Shown one piece after another: positions 46,801 to 58,705 of a stretch of DNA of 64,000 nt; the stretch's first letter is position 1; each line of letters begins with the position of its first letter. Under the pieces are notes generated by a model. That model did not search any database. It had not been told where the DNA came from and saw only the letters and a list, made by a program, of their open reading frames with translations. Origin of the DNA: Thinopyrum elongatum. Lineage: Eukaryota > Streptophyta > Magnoliopsida > Poales > Poaceae. The position numbers were made by a program, and so were the translations under genes. The DNA lies in NCBI GenBank assembly GCA_011799875.1, contig CM022301.1:211379888-211443887 (forward strand). The letters run 5' to 3'.

Positions 46801-47281
46801 CCATAACGACAACAAAGCTGAAGAGACGGCAGTCAATGCCGGATTCCGTAACCTGAAGTTTGGACCATGGAAAAAGCCCTCTAAAGGCAACCAGGATGGC
46901 CCAACCAAATTGGATGCAATCCTAGACAGGCCTTGCCAGATCCATGGCACCCCTGAGAAGCCCGCTAACCACACCAACCGTAACTCTTGGGTGATAAAAC
47001 AAGCCGGCAAAATCACAGCCGAAGACCCTGGCAAAATCCCTCGAAGCGAGGACGATGAAGAGCCCCGCAGGCCGAACAGTGGAGGCCAAAAGCCCTTCCC
47101 TCTAGAGGTCAAGACGGTGAACATGATCTACGCAACCCATATACCAAGAAAGGAGAGGAAGCGCGCGCTACGAGATGTTTACGCCGTCGTGCCAGTAGCG
47201 CCAAAGTTCAACCCATGGTCGCCTTGCCCGATCACCTTTGACCACAGGGATCATCCGACCAGTATTCGTCATGGATGATCG
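46801..47281 (+). pseudogene. gag-protease linker of the 43.7-kb Gypsy element
   Basis: The frame 46910-47278 is basic and polar (LDRPCQIHGTPEKPANHTN resembles a degenerate nucleocapsid end). It ends in HPTSIRHG just before the protease frame. No intact zinc knuckle is visible. Confidence 0.65.
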
Positions 47282-47839
47282 GTGGCCCTGGTACTCGACC
47301 CCATTGTCGATGGGTACCACCTCACAAGAGTTCTCATGGATGGAGGCAGCAGCCTCAATTTGATCTATGCAGACACTGTGAGGAAAATGGGGATCGATCC
47401 GTCAAGGATCAAACCCAGTAACACCACTTTTAAGGGGGTTATTCCGGGCGTAGAAGCCCGCTGCTCAGGCACGGTGACTCTAGAAGTAGTATTCGGCTCA
47501 CCAGACAACTTCCGCAGCGAAGACTTGATCTTCGATATCGCCCCATTCCGCAGTGGCTACCATGCCCTCCTCGGCCGAACGGCGTTCGCCAAATTCAACG
47601 CCGTCCCGCATTACGCATGCCTCAAGCTGAAGATGCCTGGTCCCGCGGGCGTCATAACTATCAACGGCAACACGGAGCGCTCACTCTGGACCGAAGAACA
47701 TACCACGGCTCTGGCAGCCGAAGACCAAGCCGTTGCAAACGGGCCTAGGTATCAGCCCGCCATAAATGCTAGAGATACATCCAAACGGGCTCGAGACCGG
47801 TCCCCGTCATGGGAGCCCGCCTGCATTCGCCGCAAATAG
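47282..47839 (+). pseudogene. Retropepsin-like protease of the 43.7-kb Gypsy element
   Basis: The domain shows RVLMDGGSSLNLIY, where the usual D-T-G is D-G-G, and YHALLGRTAFAKFNAVPHY, the second half of the fold. Length to the stop is 185 residues. In autonomous plant Gypsy elements RT would follow; here sequence after 47839 has no RT motif. The open frame is intact but isolated from gag. Confidence 0.83.
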
Positions 47840-48975
47840 GGCCGCGCGCCCCACGGCACGCCCAACGTAGCCGCGCTCTACGTGCCTCGTCAGCACAACT
47901 TCACACTCAAGATACCATGGGTAGCCGTGAGGCCTATATCAAACAAACAACACCGTGTGTTCGGCTTAACCGAACTACGCAACCACCACGTCTTCGGATG
48001 ACAAGGGGGACGACTCCGGACTCACCCAACATCAAGATGTGTCAACACGGCCACCCATCAGGGTTCCTATTCAAGGCCCTCCTTGCCGGCATGCGTTTTT
48101 CTACATGAACGAGTCCCTTACCCAGCGGAAGCAAAGGCGCAGACGTGCAGCAGGGCACAGTTGAGGCTTCGACCCACGCATCAAGGCCCTGTGTAAACCT
48201 TTCTCTGTAAATTTTTCTTTTCTTAGTTATTATAAATGCCTCGGCAATTCGAATTGTACGGATAGACGTCCAGAGCTTATGGAAAATAAAAACATCTTTT
48301 ACGGTGTTCGGGCATCCGTATTATCTAGCTCTCTTTTTTCTCTTTCTCTTTTTTCCAGCTCTTCGAACAGATGGACATGCACACATTGTGCAACAAATAC
48401 AAATCGGTTAATTGACCAAGAGCTTGATCACTTCATCAGCTCCACGTACCAAGTCCGGCACCGCCTTCCGCTATGTGTTCGGCATCACGGATATTGCACC
48501 ATATGCATCAGTTCTGAACTATGTCTTGGGTAAATAGTTGGGTTGCCCGGCTCTTGTGCTTACCTTCTTACGTTCCGCACGTTCGGCTGAGAAGGTAAAG
48601 GGAGAACCCCTACGATTGTGCTTCATGCTAGCCCAGTTAAGCACCTCAGGTGAGAAAGCCGAAAATTGACTGTCATAGTAAGCGTGAACTGATCAGCGAT
48701 CCGATGACAAGTGTTAAACCTAAAAAAATCGTTGGCGATTTATCCATGTCATACGCAGGGTTCGTCCTAGCATGAACCACGTGATTACAAAGGCGCGCCT
48801 CGGCTACCTCGTACATCACAAAGCATTGGGGGCTAGTCACTAGCTCCCGCTGTCAAGCTCCTATGGCTAAGTGAAAGCAATAAAGCCGCATAGTCTGATT
48901 GCCTAGTCTCTCTCCCGCACTACCGCCTCCGGGCACCGAGACATTGGCTAAGGGTAATAGTGCGGAGACAAAATA
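47840..48975 (+). other. 3' non-coding part of the 43.7-kb Gypsy element
   Basis: Frames after the protease still read like polyprotein for about 150 bp (GRAPHGTPNVAALYVP), then decay. A pyrimidine-rich stretch lies at 48325-48360. No pol domain, gene or LTR end is recognised before 48976. Confidence 0.6.
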
Positions 48976-49886
48976 TGTTGTAGGGTGGAACCCTAGATGG
49001 ACATCTTTCACGAATTGGAGGGGAAATCCCCAAGAACAAGAGGAACACAAGGGGAAAACACAAGAGAACACTCAAGAACAAGTCCAATCACACATCCACT
49101 AGACTCACATCCACACAAGATCCACAAAGGTACAAGAACAACAAAAGGAAAGATACAAGGTAGAGTTCATCTCAAATCCAAAGGAAGATGAGGTCTTGAG
49201 ATATAAAGAGATCCTTCCCTAGATGGGGTCTTGAATCCACTAGGGATCTTCTCCAAAGGAGGCCTTGAACTCCAATGGAGTGTCTCTCTCTCTCAAGAGG
49301 AGGAATCCCACAAGGGGAGGTACATGAGCTAAGCTCTAATGTCTAGATCTATTCTTAGCTAAGTCTAAATGGAGGATGAGGTGGAGTATATATAGTCCTA
49401 GGGGATGAAGGGGTAAGCAGGGGCGAAATAGACATTACATGGGCAAAGCCCGCAGCAACACACAGGGGGCCCCGTGCGCACGGGGTAAGTGGAGCCCATG
49501 CGCACGGGGTCTCCAGAGACCTGATGCATGAGCCCATGTGCACGGGGTCCATGAGGCCCATGGACACGGGGGTCCCATGGGCACGGTACACGCCCGTGCG
49601 CACGGGGTCTTCAGGACCGCAAGGCTTCCTTCTCCGCTTCCAGGCTTCCCTATTGGATGTTGTAGATGTTCTCTTCTTCTTGGACTCCTCCTCGATGAAT
49701 GTGTAGCTCCGCTCACACCTATGTATGCACACGAGAGAGGGGTCAAGTAGTATACCATCCTCGAAGGGTACAAGTGGACACGTGTAAAGGAGATGATTCA
49801 CCTTTGTATGTATGAAGTAGATGTCGCACGTGTCACTTGCCAAACAGACTCTTGACATGGTGATGTCCATAGGATGCTCCGCATCA
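48976..49886 (-). repeat. Probable 3' LTR of the 49-55.7 kb Gypsy element
   Basis: The TG...CA ends and the adjacent purine tract define it. It contains a cluster of CCCGTGCGCACGGGG-like palindromes (49468-49611). The partner LTR is outside the window or lost, so the ends cannot be confirmed by alignment. Confidence 0.6.
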
Positions 49887-50104
49887 TCCCCTCCCCCTTG
49901 GGAAAGATCCAACCTCGGATCGAAAACCAAATCACCATGGGAAAGAGATGATGTTGCCGTGTAGAAGTGGACGATCACCAAGCATTCATCATCTTGTAGT
50001 TCCAAATGGGCACTCTACAATGTCGCACCGTCTTGTAATTCCTTCAAAAGGAGCAAATATAACAAGCACTTGCAAAAACAAATGTGGTTGGCGTTAGAGC
50101 AAAA

Positions 50105-53100
50105 CTAAGCATTCAAGAGGTGATTCACCCAACAAGTGTTGTCATCAAGCATAGCATATGGTTTGACAGAGAAGTGTGGCATGGCATTTAAGCATATAAA
50201 TTGAGCACAATCAAGGACATCATGGAAACAAGCATGTAAATGTGAGGTAGCGATGCGAATATGTGTGGCAAGAGAATAAGCATCAACCTCAAGTTCATAG
50301 CAAGCATGCATAAAGCGCTCAACAAATGGTCTATGGTATGCATAGGAATCATTCACAACACCAAATATAATGAGATGTCTAAACACATGGGGCAAGTGCA
50401 AGACAATCCAAGCATAACATGCATAGGGCGTAGTAAAAATCGAGGGGCACTCAACACAATAGAAAGAGCAATTGTTCATCATGTGTGAGGCAATCAAGTC
50501 AATCATGTGACAATCAAAGGTGCATGGCATACGTGAAGAAATGACATTGTTGCAACCAAAGATATGATAGGAGCAAATAATGAACAAGTTGGATGCAACA
50601 CACAAAGCATATATGTCATGAGGCATAGCAATGTGGAAATCATGAAGGAAAGCACTATCTCTAACATGTGTGCAATCAAGTGGTCCAAGATGACCAATAA
50701 GTCTCATGGTGGAAGCAACACAAGTAGTATGATCCACAATATCCATGCTCATGGTTTTGTGTTTCTCAAAAGAGAAGGATATCACCTCGAAAGCATGTCC
50801 TTGTGCGTCCTTCACAATACCGAAGCACAAGCAAGTGCGATGTAGACTCGTTGTGGTAGTAGGTGGTTCGCTCTCAAGAGATCGAATTGTCAACTCACGT
50901 GAATTGGAAGTCGGCACGATGTCCAAGTATCCTACACATGCACACAACAAAACAAAGAATGTATGCGCATGGTAGATAAACACATCATCCATCATGATGG
51001 TTCTCTTCTCTTGCACATACCCATTAGAAGCAAAAGTGCATCAATAATATGATGCAATGGCTATACTCATGGCACTAGGCATATGGTGCAAAGAAGGAAG
51101 ATAAGCATGCTTCACAAGAAATATGTCAAAATCTCCAAGTATATGCGAGAATGCAATGGGGGCAATCTCATTAGCAAGATTAGAATAGTTGTTGCACTCA
51201 ATACATGGCAAATTATCTAGCATGAGAGAGGCAACACATGGCGATATATGACAACATGTAATAGCAATCATGTGCAAAGCATTGAAATGGATGCCATCAA
51301 CCACATGAAACAAGCAAGTATGAATCATCGGTGATGTAACATAGGTAAGCATAGCAATCATAGCATGCAAACTAGTAGTGCGAAGATGCAACATACTAGA
51401 GGAATCCATTAAAGGAACATGGCAATAACAAGCAATATCTCCACCAAGCTTGCAAATACACATATAAGTATGCGAATCAGATGTCATGTGAGATGCAAGG
51501 CATGGGTCACAAATGCATGGCAAAGGCATGGGAATGAGCATATCATGCAAAGTGAACATGGCAATATGGGCTTAAAGTGAGAAGTGGTAAATAACCCATA
51601 ACCATGTGAGGGCCATGTAGAAGAGATGCATGAAGTCTTTGCGCCATGGGAGCGGTGGTAAGGACAAGCCACGGGATCCCAAATCATCGTTGCTCTCTAG
51701 AGCTCGTTTCGTCAAGTCATGGGATTGCGAGGTTGACGAGTATGCATGGGTACCTACGCAAAAGAGACACAAACCAAAGAAAGTGTGTGCGTGGTAAATG
51801 TACACATCATCCATCATGATGTGTATGTGAATGTGAGCGTTAGCACAAGATAAGCATCGCTCAAAGAAATTTGAGGCACGGTAGAGAAATATGTCATCCA
51901 TCATGCAATGATAGTTATTGTGTTCAACATGATTGGGACGCAATGTAGAGCAAGTGTGCGGCACAACAGTAGCATTTTTATTCATGGGATGCATATGGTG
52001 CACACAATCATGGGAATCATGCAAATCATAGGATGTGTCAAAATCTCCTAATAGGTATGAGGAAACCATGGGGGTCTCCTCATGAGCAATATCGGAAGCA
52101 TAATATGGAGAAAATGGACAACATGGCAAACAATGCATGTCCAAAGCCAGGTGGTCATGGCATGGCATATGAGATAAATGATGCAAAGGGAGCATATCAA
52201 TATCATCACAAGAAAAACAAATGCCAATAACCATGGGCTTGTCATCTATGCCATATGTGCAAATTGGGTTTATTTTAATGGCATATGCATAGTCACTACG
52301 ATGAGATTGCAAATGTGACATATGATTGATCTCATGCATAGCATTTGACAAGTCAAGCGGATTATTGAACATGATGTGACCAAAAGAATTATCACAAGAA
52401 ATCCTTTGTAACATGGCATCACAACTAATAGACTCCACATGGCAATCATCAGGCTCATCATAAATGGGTAAATCATCACATGGGGAAATCATACTAGCAT
52501 GAAGCATGGTAATAGGTTGATCAACATCATGCAAGCAATCGATATCAAGAATGTCCACTAGTGGGACTAGAGCATCACCTTCACCTATGTTACCTTTCTC
52601 ATTCCACTCATGTGGTGTAGGTGAGGTGGCAAAGACCAAATCATGGTCAATGTCATCAGCATGATGGAACCCTGTGGGGGGTGCATCATAGTCCACCATG
52701 GCCATAGTCTTGTCCAAAGGAAGGACAAAGTCATCGAAGATCAGCGCGTCATCATATATGGGACCTAGCACCAAATGAGAAGACACAATAGAGGTAGAGG
52801 TTAAGTTGTTAGAAATAGAAATGGCCTCACATGCCCTATCAACTACCTCACTCTCTCTATGTGGCGGTGGCTCACTCACTCCCTCAAGGTAGATGCACGC
52901 AATGTCACATATGGTGGAGTCACTCAAATCACCCAAGTGGTGGTGGTGGTGGCTCTCATCACATGGGAATTGGGACAGCTCATCATATATGGGTCTAGTG
53001 GTGAAGTCACTCTGACTCTCAATATGGTGGCAAAAGTCACTCATGTCATCATACGCCTCCGTGGTCGACGGGAAAATCCCATGCTCAACTGTCTCGTAGT

Positions 53101-53566
53101 CATCGCCGTGGACGAAGGCCAAAGATGGCACATCATCACTCTCGTCATGGATGAAGGCCGAAGATGGCACATCATCACTCTCGTCGTGGATGAAGGCCGA
53201 ATATGGTACATCATCACTATCGTCATGGATGAAGGCCGAACATGGCACATCATCACTCTCGTCGTGGATGAAGGCCGAAGATGGCACGTCATCACTCTCG
53301 CCTCCAAAGATGGAAGCATTGTCTTGGAGCTCATCGGGCTTGGATATCTCGGTGGTACTAGCCTCATGATCGCCGTCTTGAAGTGTGGTTGTCTCGAAGT
53401 GTGCTTGGGGTCGAGTAGACTTGGCCTTCATGAGTTCTTGCTCCGCCTTGAGAGCACCAATGTAGTTGTCATCGAGGGACTTGTAGTTCTCGAGGAAGAT
53501 ATTCTTGGAGATGTCATTGTTCAATCCCATCATGAAGTAGAACTTTCTCCAAATGGGGTTGTCCAC
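50105..53566 (-). pseudogene. Long unknown ORF in place of pol (three same-frame pieces)
   Basis: The pieces 51572-53566 (664 aa), 51041-51559 (172 aa) and 50105-51016 (303 aa) are all in one minus-strand frame, parted by single stops. The gag end (53573-54019) is in the same frame after one TGA near 53569. The product is rich in His, Asp, Met and Cys with no RT, RNase H, integrase or protease motif. Residues 90-154 of the first piece are five 13-residue repeats (SDDVPSSAFIHDE). MMDDVYIYHAHTFF at about 51775-51818 and MMDDVFIYHAHTFF at about 50950-50995 show an internal duplication. Function unknown. Confidence 0.75.
53105..53299 (-). repeat. 39-bp coding minisatellite, five units
   Basis: Five units of 13 codons encode variants of ESDDVPSSAFIHD. 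Most variation lies in the residue after VP and the last two residues. The frame is kept across all units. Confidence 0.92.
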
Positions 53567-53572
53567 ACTGGC

Positions 53573-54483
53573 TCATCGCAAGGCTTTCTTCATCTCCAAG
53601 AAGTACTCGTCGAGGGACTTGGACCCTTGTATTGTGTTCTCCAAATGGCGTTGAAGATGTTCCATGTAGGTGGAAGGCACAAATTCTCGCCGCATCGCTT
53701 TCTTCATCGTGGGCCAAGTCATGGTGAAGCTTGTCGAAGGTCTATGAAGCCACCATGTCGATGCGTAGTCGTGGAAGGTACTTGTGGCGCACTTCACTTG
53801 ATCGTCGGAGGGGACTTGGTGTAGCTTGAGGTAGTCGTCCATCTTGCGCTCTGACTCGAGGTATTCGTCGGGGTCATCAGTCCCAAAGAATGAAATCTCA
53901 TCGGTGATGTCAAAGTCGTAGTAGCTCATGGAAGTAGTGGACTTGAGCTCATGGAGTAGGCGAAGATGCCATACGTCCAAAGGCAAAGATGCCTTGAAGT
54001 CACTTGGCGAAGATGCCAATGTTGTTGAAGAAGCCGCATCCTTGGGGTTGATGTCGCGGCTCTGTATAGCCCGTGCGCACGGGGTTGCAGGAGGCCGTGA
54101 GCACGGGGGTCAGAGGCCCGTGTGCACGGGGGTGGCAGAGAAGCCAACTCTCGTCCCGAAGGATGCTCTTCATGGTCTTGTCGATGTTGATGCTTGTGTG
54201 TACTTGCCGGAGATGGTAGCTCGGGAGCTTGTGCACTTGAGCGTCTTCTTGAAGATGAGGAAGACCTCTTGCGGTTCTTGATGAGGGCCTTGAGCTCCTC
54301 TATGTGCTTGTCCATCTTGGCGTTGATGAAGTTCTTCATAGCATCGAACTCGTCGTCGTGGTTGTATACCAGAGATGATGTGCTTTGCCTATCCATCACA
54401 AGACTCGAGCAAAGGTGAGTAGCAAATGAGATAAACAATACCAAGCTACCTTTTCCTAAAGTTGAGGATGTATCTCGTGTCAC
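53573..54483 (-). pseudogene. gag of the 49-55.7 kb Gypsy element
   Basis: The N-terminal frame (53926-54483) has a likely start at 54396 (MDRQSTSSLVYNHDDEF), a helical region (NAKMDKHIEELKALIKNRK) and a Ser/Arg-rich stretch. It then runs into the CCCGTGCGCACGGG repeats, read as PRAHG. The capsid core is in the next frame (53573-54019), with FGTDDPDEYLESERKMDDYL, ATSTFHDYASTWW and REFVPSTYMEHLQRHLEN, as in Retrotrans_gag proteins. One shift and one stop break it. Confidence 0.83.
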
Positions 54484-55745
54484 TCAATGTGAAATGAAAG
54501 AATAGTGGAATTGGTACCGGACTTGTTCACTCATACCTAAAAGTAAAAGCTTATCGAGTGGCTTGGTTAGGACAAGTGGCACAAATTTCATGCAAATTGA
54601 AGTCCAAGATATTGTAAATGTTGAAATAAATCCAAAGGACTCAAAATGCAAAGCAAGTGATCACAAATATAGAGGAGGGCAATAAAGAAACACACACGGT
54701 GGGATAATGGGGCTTGTGCAACTATAGGGATGAGCAATACAAAAATTGCCTAACGAAGACTAAGCTCGTGTTGCACAAACACTAGGAGAGCACTAGCTTG
54801 TTTGCACACTTGGGCACGATTCACCACTTGGCACCAACCTATATGTATGCAACAAGAATGTGTCCTATTCCATTTATCCTCATGCACAAGTATCTCTTTT
54901 CATGCTCCACTCTTTGCTTATAAGCTTATGATCATTCTTTTCTTGCGTAAAAGCTTTTTTTTTGCTCTTCCCTTCCTTTAGACTATGCTTAGTGAGCCTC
55001 AACCACAAACATGAGATAAGTATCACAAGATATGCACGGGAGCAAGCAATTGCACTATATGATATATGCAAGGATGCAACAATATGATATCGTATCACTA
55101 TGGTAAACAAGTTTTCACGAAGCCCGGCAATTCTCGGATAGCTAGTCTCAATAGGTATGAAGGTATGCACAAAGATGGTGGGGCTATCAAGATGTAATGG
55201 CAAGGAAGGAGAAGTTTATGATGGAATGGATACCTTCGTCACACTTAACCTTTCACGAAGTCGGGGGTAACCGGCCTTGCTTCTGGTTGAAGATGGTCTC
55301 AAAGGATGGATTGTCGTCGTCGATGCGGAATGTCGTGGTGGAAGTAGGCGATGGAACGATACAAGTCACCGGTGGTGGATGAAGATGTAACCGTCCCTAA
55401 GTAGCCGAAACACCTTAGGTGACTCAAATCACAACTCAAACAACCACAAATGCAATAAGAACCAAAATGGGTTAGGTTGCGGAAGCTTTATGCGGTGGTG
55501 CGGAAGTTATGGTGGAAGGCCTATCCAAAAGATGCAAAAATGGAAAAAATTGGATGGAGTCAAATGGTGTTGTAACTTATCTAGATGGATGGGGGATGTC
55601 AATAGCTACTCAACGAGCTAAAGAACGTCAAAAACGGACTCCGGATACGAAAGCTACGGCCAAAATGATGAAGTCCCGACGGCTGTTGTAGGGGGGCCGT
55701 GCGCACGGGGTCCAAGGCCCATGGACACGAGGTCCCGTGCGCACG
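54484..55745 (-). other. Leader region of the 49-55.7 kb Gypsy element
   Basis: No coding frame or primer-binding site is recognised. The right edge (about 55690-55745) has two more CCCGTGCGCACGG-like palindromes. It is cut by the next element at 55746. Confidence 0.55.
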
Positions 55746-57345
55746 TGATACGTCTCCAACGTATCTATAATTTTTTATTGTTCCATGCTGTTATATTATC
55801 ATTCTTGGATGTTTTACAATCATTTTATAGCAACTTTATATCATTTTTTGGGACTAACCTATTGACATAGTGCCCAGTGCCAGTTGTTGTTTTTTGCTTG
55901 TTTTTTACTTCACATGAAATCAATACCAAACGGAGTCCAAACACAGCGAAACTTTTTGGTGATTTTTTCTGGACCAGAAGACACAAGTTGGGCCAAGAAA
56001 GTACCTGAGGGGGGCTTCGAGGGGAGCACAACCCACCAGGGCGCGCCTGGGGGCCCAGGCGTGCCTAGGTGGGTTGTGCCCACCTCGGCCACCTCCCGCA
56101 CCACCTCTTTGCTCTATAAATACCCCAATATTCCAGAAACCCTAGGAGAGTCGACGAAAATCAATTCCAGCCGCCGCAAGTTCCAGAAACCACAGATCCA
56201 ATCTATACACCATCACGGAGGGGTTCATCATCCTCATTGGTGCCTCTCTGATGATGCGTGAGTAGTTCATTGTAGACCTACGGGTCCGTAGGCAGTAGCT
56301 AGATGGCTTCCTCTCTCTCTTTTGATTTTCAATACAATGGTCTCTTGGAGATCTATTTGATGTAACTCTTTTTTGCGGTGTGTTTGTTGGGATCCGATGA
56401 ACTTTGAGTTTATGATCAGATCTATGTTTTTATCCATGGAGGTTATTTGAGTCTTTTGATCTCTTATATGCATGATTGCTTATAGCCTCGTATTTCTTCT
56501 TCGAATCTTTGGTTTAATTAGGCCAACTAGATCGATTTTTCTTTCCATGGGAAGAGGTGCTTTGTGATGGGTTCGATCTTATGGTGCTTGATCCGAGTGA
56601 CAGAAGGGGAACCGACACGTATGTATTGTTGCTATTAAGGATAACAAGATGGGGTCTATTTCTACATAAATAGATCTTGTCTACATCATGTCATCATTCT
56701 TATTGCATTACTCCATTTCTCCATGAACTTAATACACTAGATGCATGCTGGATAGCGGTCGATGTGTGGAGTAATAGTAGTAGATGCAGGCAGGAGTCGG
56801 TATACTAATCTTGGACGTGATGCCTATATAATGATCATTGCCTGGATATCGTCATAATTATTTGAAGTTCTATCAATTGCCCAACAGTAATTTGTTTACC
56901 CACCGTATGCTATTTTTCTCGAGAGAAGCCACTAGTGAAATCTACGGCCCCCGAGTCTATTTTCTCATCATATATTTTCAGATCTATTTTGCTATTTGCC
57001 TTTTTATTTATTTGCCACTTTTATTTTCAGATCTATATTATCAAAAACCCAAAAATACCTCGCTGACTTTATTTGCTTTTATTTGCATCTATCAATCTAT
57101 TACAACTTTCTCACGTCTGTTTGCCAATTTCTGGCGCCGTTACCCGAAAGGGATTGACAACCCCTTTAACACGTCGGGTTGCAAGTATTTGTTCTTTGTG
57201 TGCAGGTGCTGTTTACGTAGTGTTGCTTGGTTCTCCTACTGGTTCGATAACCTTTGTCTCATCACTAAGGGAAATACCTACCGTTGCTGTGCTGCATCAT
57301 CCCTTCCTATTTGGGGAAATACCGACGTAGTTCAAGCTAACATCA
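55746..57345 (+). repeat. 5' LTR of the Sabrina-like element
   Basis: It runs TGATACGTCTCC to CTAACATCA, about 1600 bp. The end is set by the following AAAGGAATTTCTGGCGCCGT primer-binding region. An earlier candidate end is at 57126. The partner LTR is truncated, so the end cannot be fixed by alignment. CTCTATAAATACCCC near 56111-56125 is a likely TATA box. Confidence 0.75.
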
Positions 57346-57370
57346 AAAGGAATTTCTGGCGCCGTTGCCG
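57346..57370 (+). other. Primer-binding region of the Sabrina-like element
   Basis: AATTTCTGGCGCCGTTGCCG, a sequence that often follows LTRs in this Gypsy group. A second copy (AATTTCTGGCGCCGTTACCC) lies at 57127-57146. Confidence 0.65.
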
Positions 57371-57562
57371 AAGAGACATCATCAACATCTACCAGGTTCC
57401 TAATCACAAATCTCATCTCCTTACAATTTACATTATTTGCCATTTGCCTCTCATTTTCCTCTCCCCCACTTGACAAATATTTGCCGTTTTATTCGCCCTC
57501 TTTTTCGTTCGCCGTTTTCTCGTCAGATCTGTTTTTTAGTGCAATCTTGTTGCTTAGTCACG

Positions 57563-58705
57563 ATGACTCAAGAGAACACCAAGTTGTGTGATTTCTCCAA
57601 TAACAACAACAATGATTTTATTAGCACTCCGATTGCTCCTCCCACCACTAGTGCGGAGTCTTGTGATATTAATGCCGCTTTGTTGAATCTTGTTATGAAA
57701 GATCAATTTTCCGGTACTCCTAGTGAGGATGCCGCGTCCCATCTTAACACATTCGTGGAATTATTTGATATGCAAAAGAAAAAAGATGTGGACAATGATA
57801 TTGTGAAGTTGAAATTATTCCCGTTTTCTTTGCGAGATCGTGCAAAAATTTGGTTTTCTTCTTTGCCTCGCAATAGTATCAATTCTTGGGATAAGTGCAA
57901 AGATGCTTTTATTACTAAGTATTTTCCGCCTGCGAAAATTATTTCCCTTAGGACGCAAATCATGAATTTTAAGCAACTTGAGCATGAACATGTTGCGCAA
58001 TCTTGGGAAAGAATGAAATTGATGCTAAGAAATTGTCCTACTCATGGTTTAAATCTTTGGATGATCATACAAATTTTTTATGCGGGATTGAATTTTGTTT
58101 CTAGAAATCTTTTAGATTCCACCGCGGGTGGTACTTTTATGGAAATTACTTTGGGTGAAGCTACTAAATTGCTAGACAATATTATGGCAAATTATTCACA
58201 ATGGCATACCGAAAGAGCTCCTACTAGTAAAAAGGTTAATTCGCTTGAGGAAATTTCTTCTTTGAGTGAAAAAGTTGATGCTCTTATGAAATTGGCTGCT
58301 AATAAAAGTGCTCCTATTGATTTTGATGATGTGCCTTTGTCTACTTTCATTGAGCAAAATAGTGATGCCGTAGATGTGAATTTTATCTCTCGAAACAATT
58401 TCAATAACAATGCTTATAGAGGTAATTTTAATCCTAGGCCTTTTCCTAGTAATTCCTCTAATAATTATGGTAATTCCTATGGTAATCCTTCTTATAATAA
58501 TAATAGGAACACCTCTGATTTTGAGAATAATATTAAAAAGATTATCAATGCTCAAAAGAATTTTAACACTACGATGGAAGAAAAATTGAGTAAGATTGAT
58601 GATTTGTCTAGAAGCGTTGATAGAATTTCTCATGATGTAGAAAATCTCAAGATGAAAATTTTTGTGCCTAAGGTTGAAGAATCAATTAAAGCTTTCTATG
58701 GATGA
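57563..58705 (+). pseudogene. gag of the Sabrina-like element
   Basis: The start codon at 57563 (MTQENTKLCDF) lies about 190 bp after the primer-binding region; the open frame extends upstream but the upstream part has no homology. The capsid core of the Retrotrans_gag type is intact (FPFSLRDRAKIWFSSLP, WDKCKDAFITKYFPP and HEHVAQSWERMKLMLRNCP). An Asn-rich C-terminal stretch (NNFNNNAYRGNFNPRPF) follows in place of a zinc knuckle. It ends near residue 380 by a frameshift just before the protease frame. Confidence 0.9.

Larger units (their letters stand above)
43749..48975 (+). mobile_element. Gypsy-type element with gag and protease only
   Basis: The 5' LTR 43749-44223 (TGAAGGAGTCCTGG to GACTCGGACA, 475 bp) is followed by TTGGTGCTTTCATTGAGAG, a primer-binding region seen in many grass Gypsy elements. 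Then come a broken gag (44270-46800), a protease (47282-47839) and non-coding 3' sequence. No RT, RNase H or integrase is visible and no 3' LTR is seen before the next element starts at 48976. Confidence 0.82.
48976..55745 (-). mobile_element. Gypsy-type element with gag and a long unknown ORF, minus strand
   Basis: The likely 3' LTR is 48976-49886 (TGTTGTAGGGTGG to TGCTCCGCATCA in plus orientation, 911 bp), next to a polypurine tract whose reverse is TCCCCTCCCCCTTGGGA at 49887-49903. The internal part holds a 1,300-codon frame (50105-54019) and gag start (to 54483). The leader 54484-55745 is cut by the Gypsy insertion at 55746, so the 5' LTR is not in the window. No RT or integrase motif is seen. 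Confidence 0.75.

Noticed and set aside
52859..53824. 321-codon plus-strand frame with MKAEDGTSSLSSW repeats
   Set aside because: It is antisense to gag and the unknown ORF. Its repeats are the reverse reading of the 39-bp minisatellite. It has no start context or domain.
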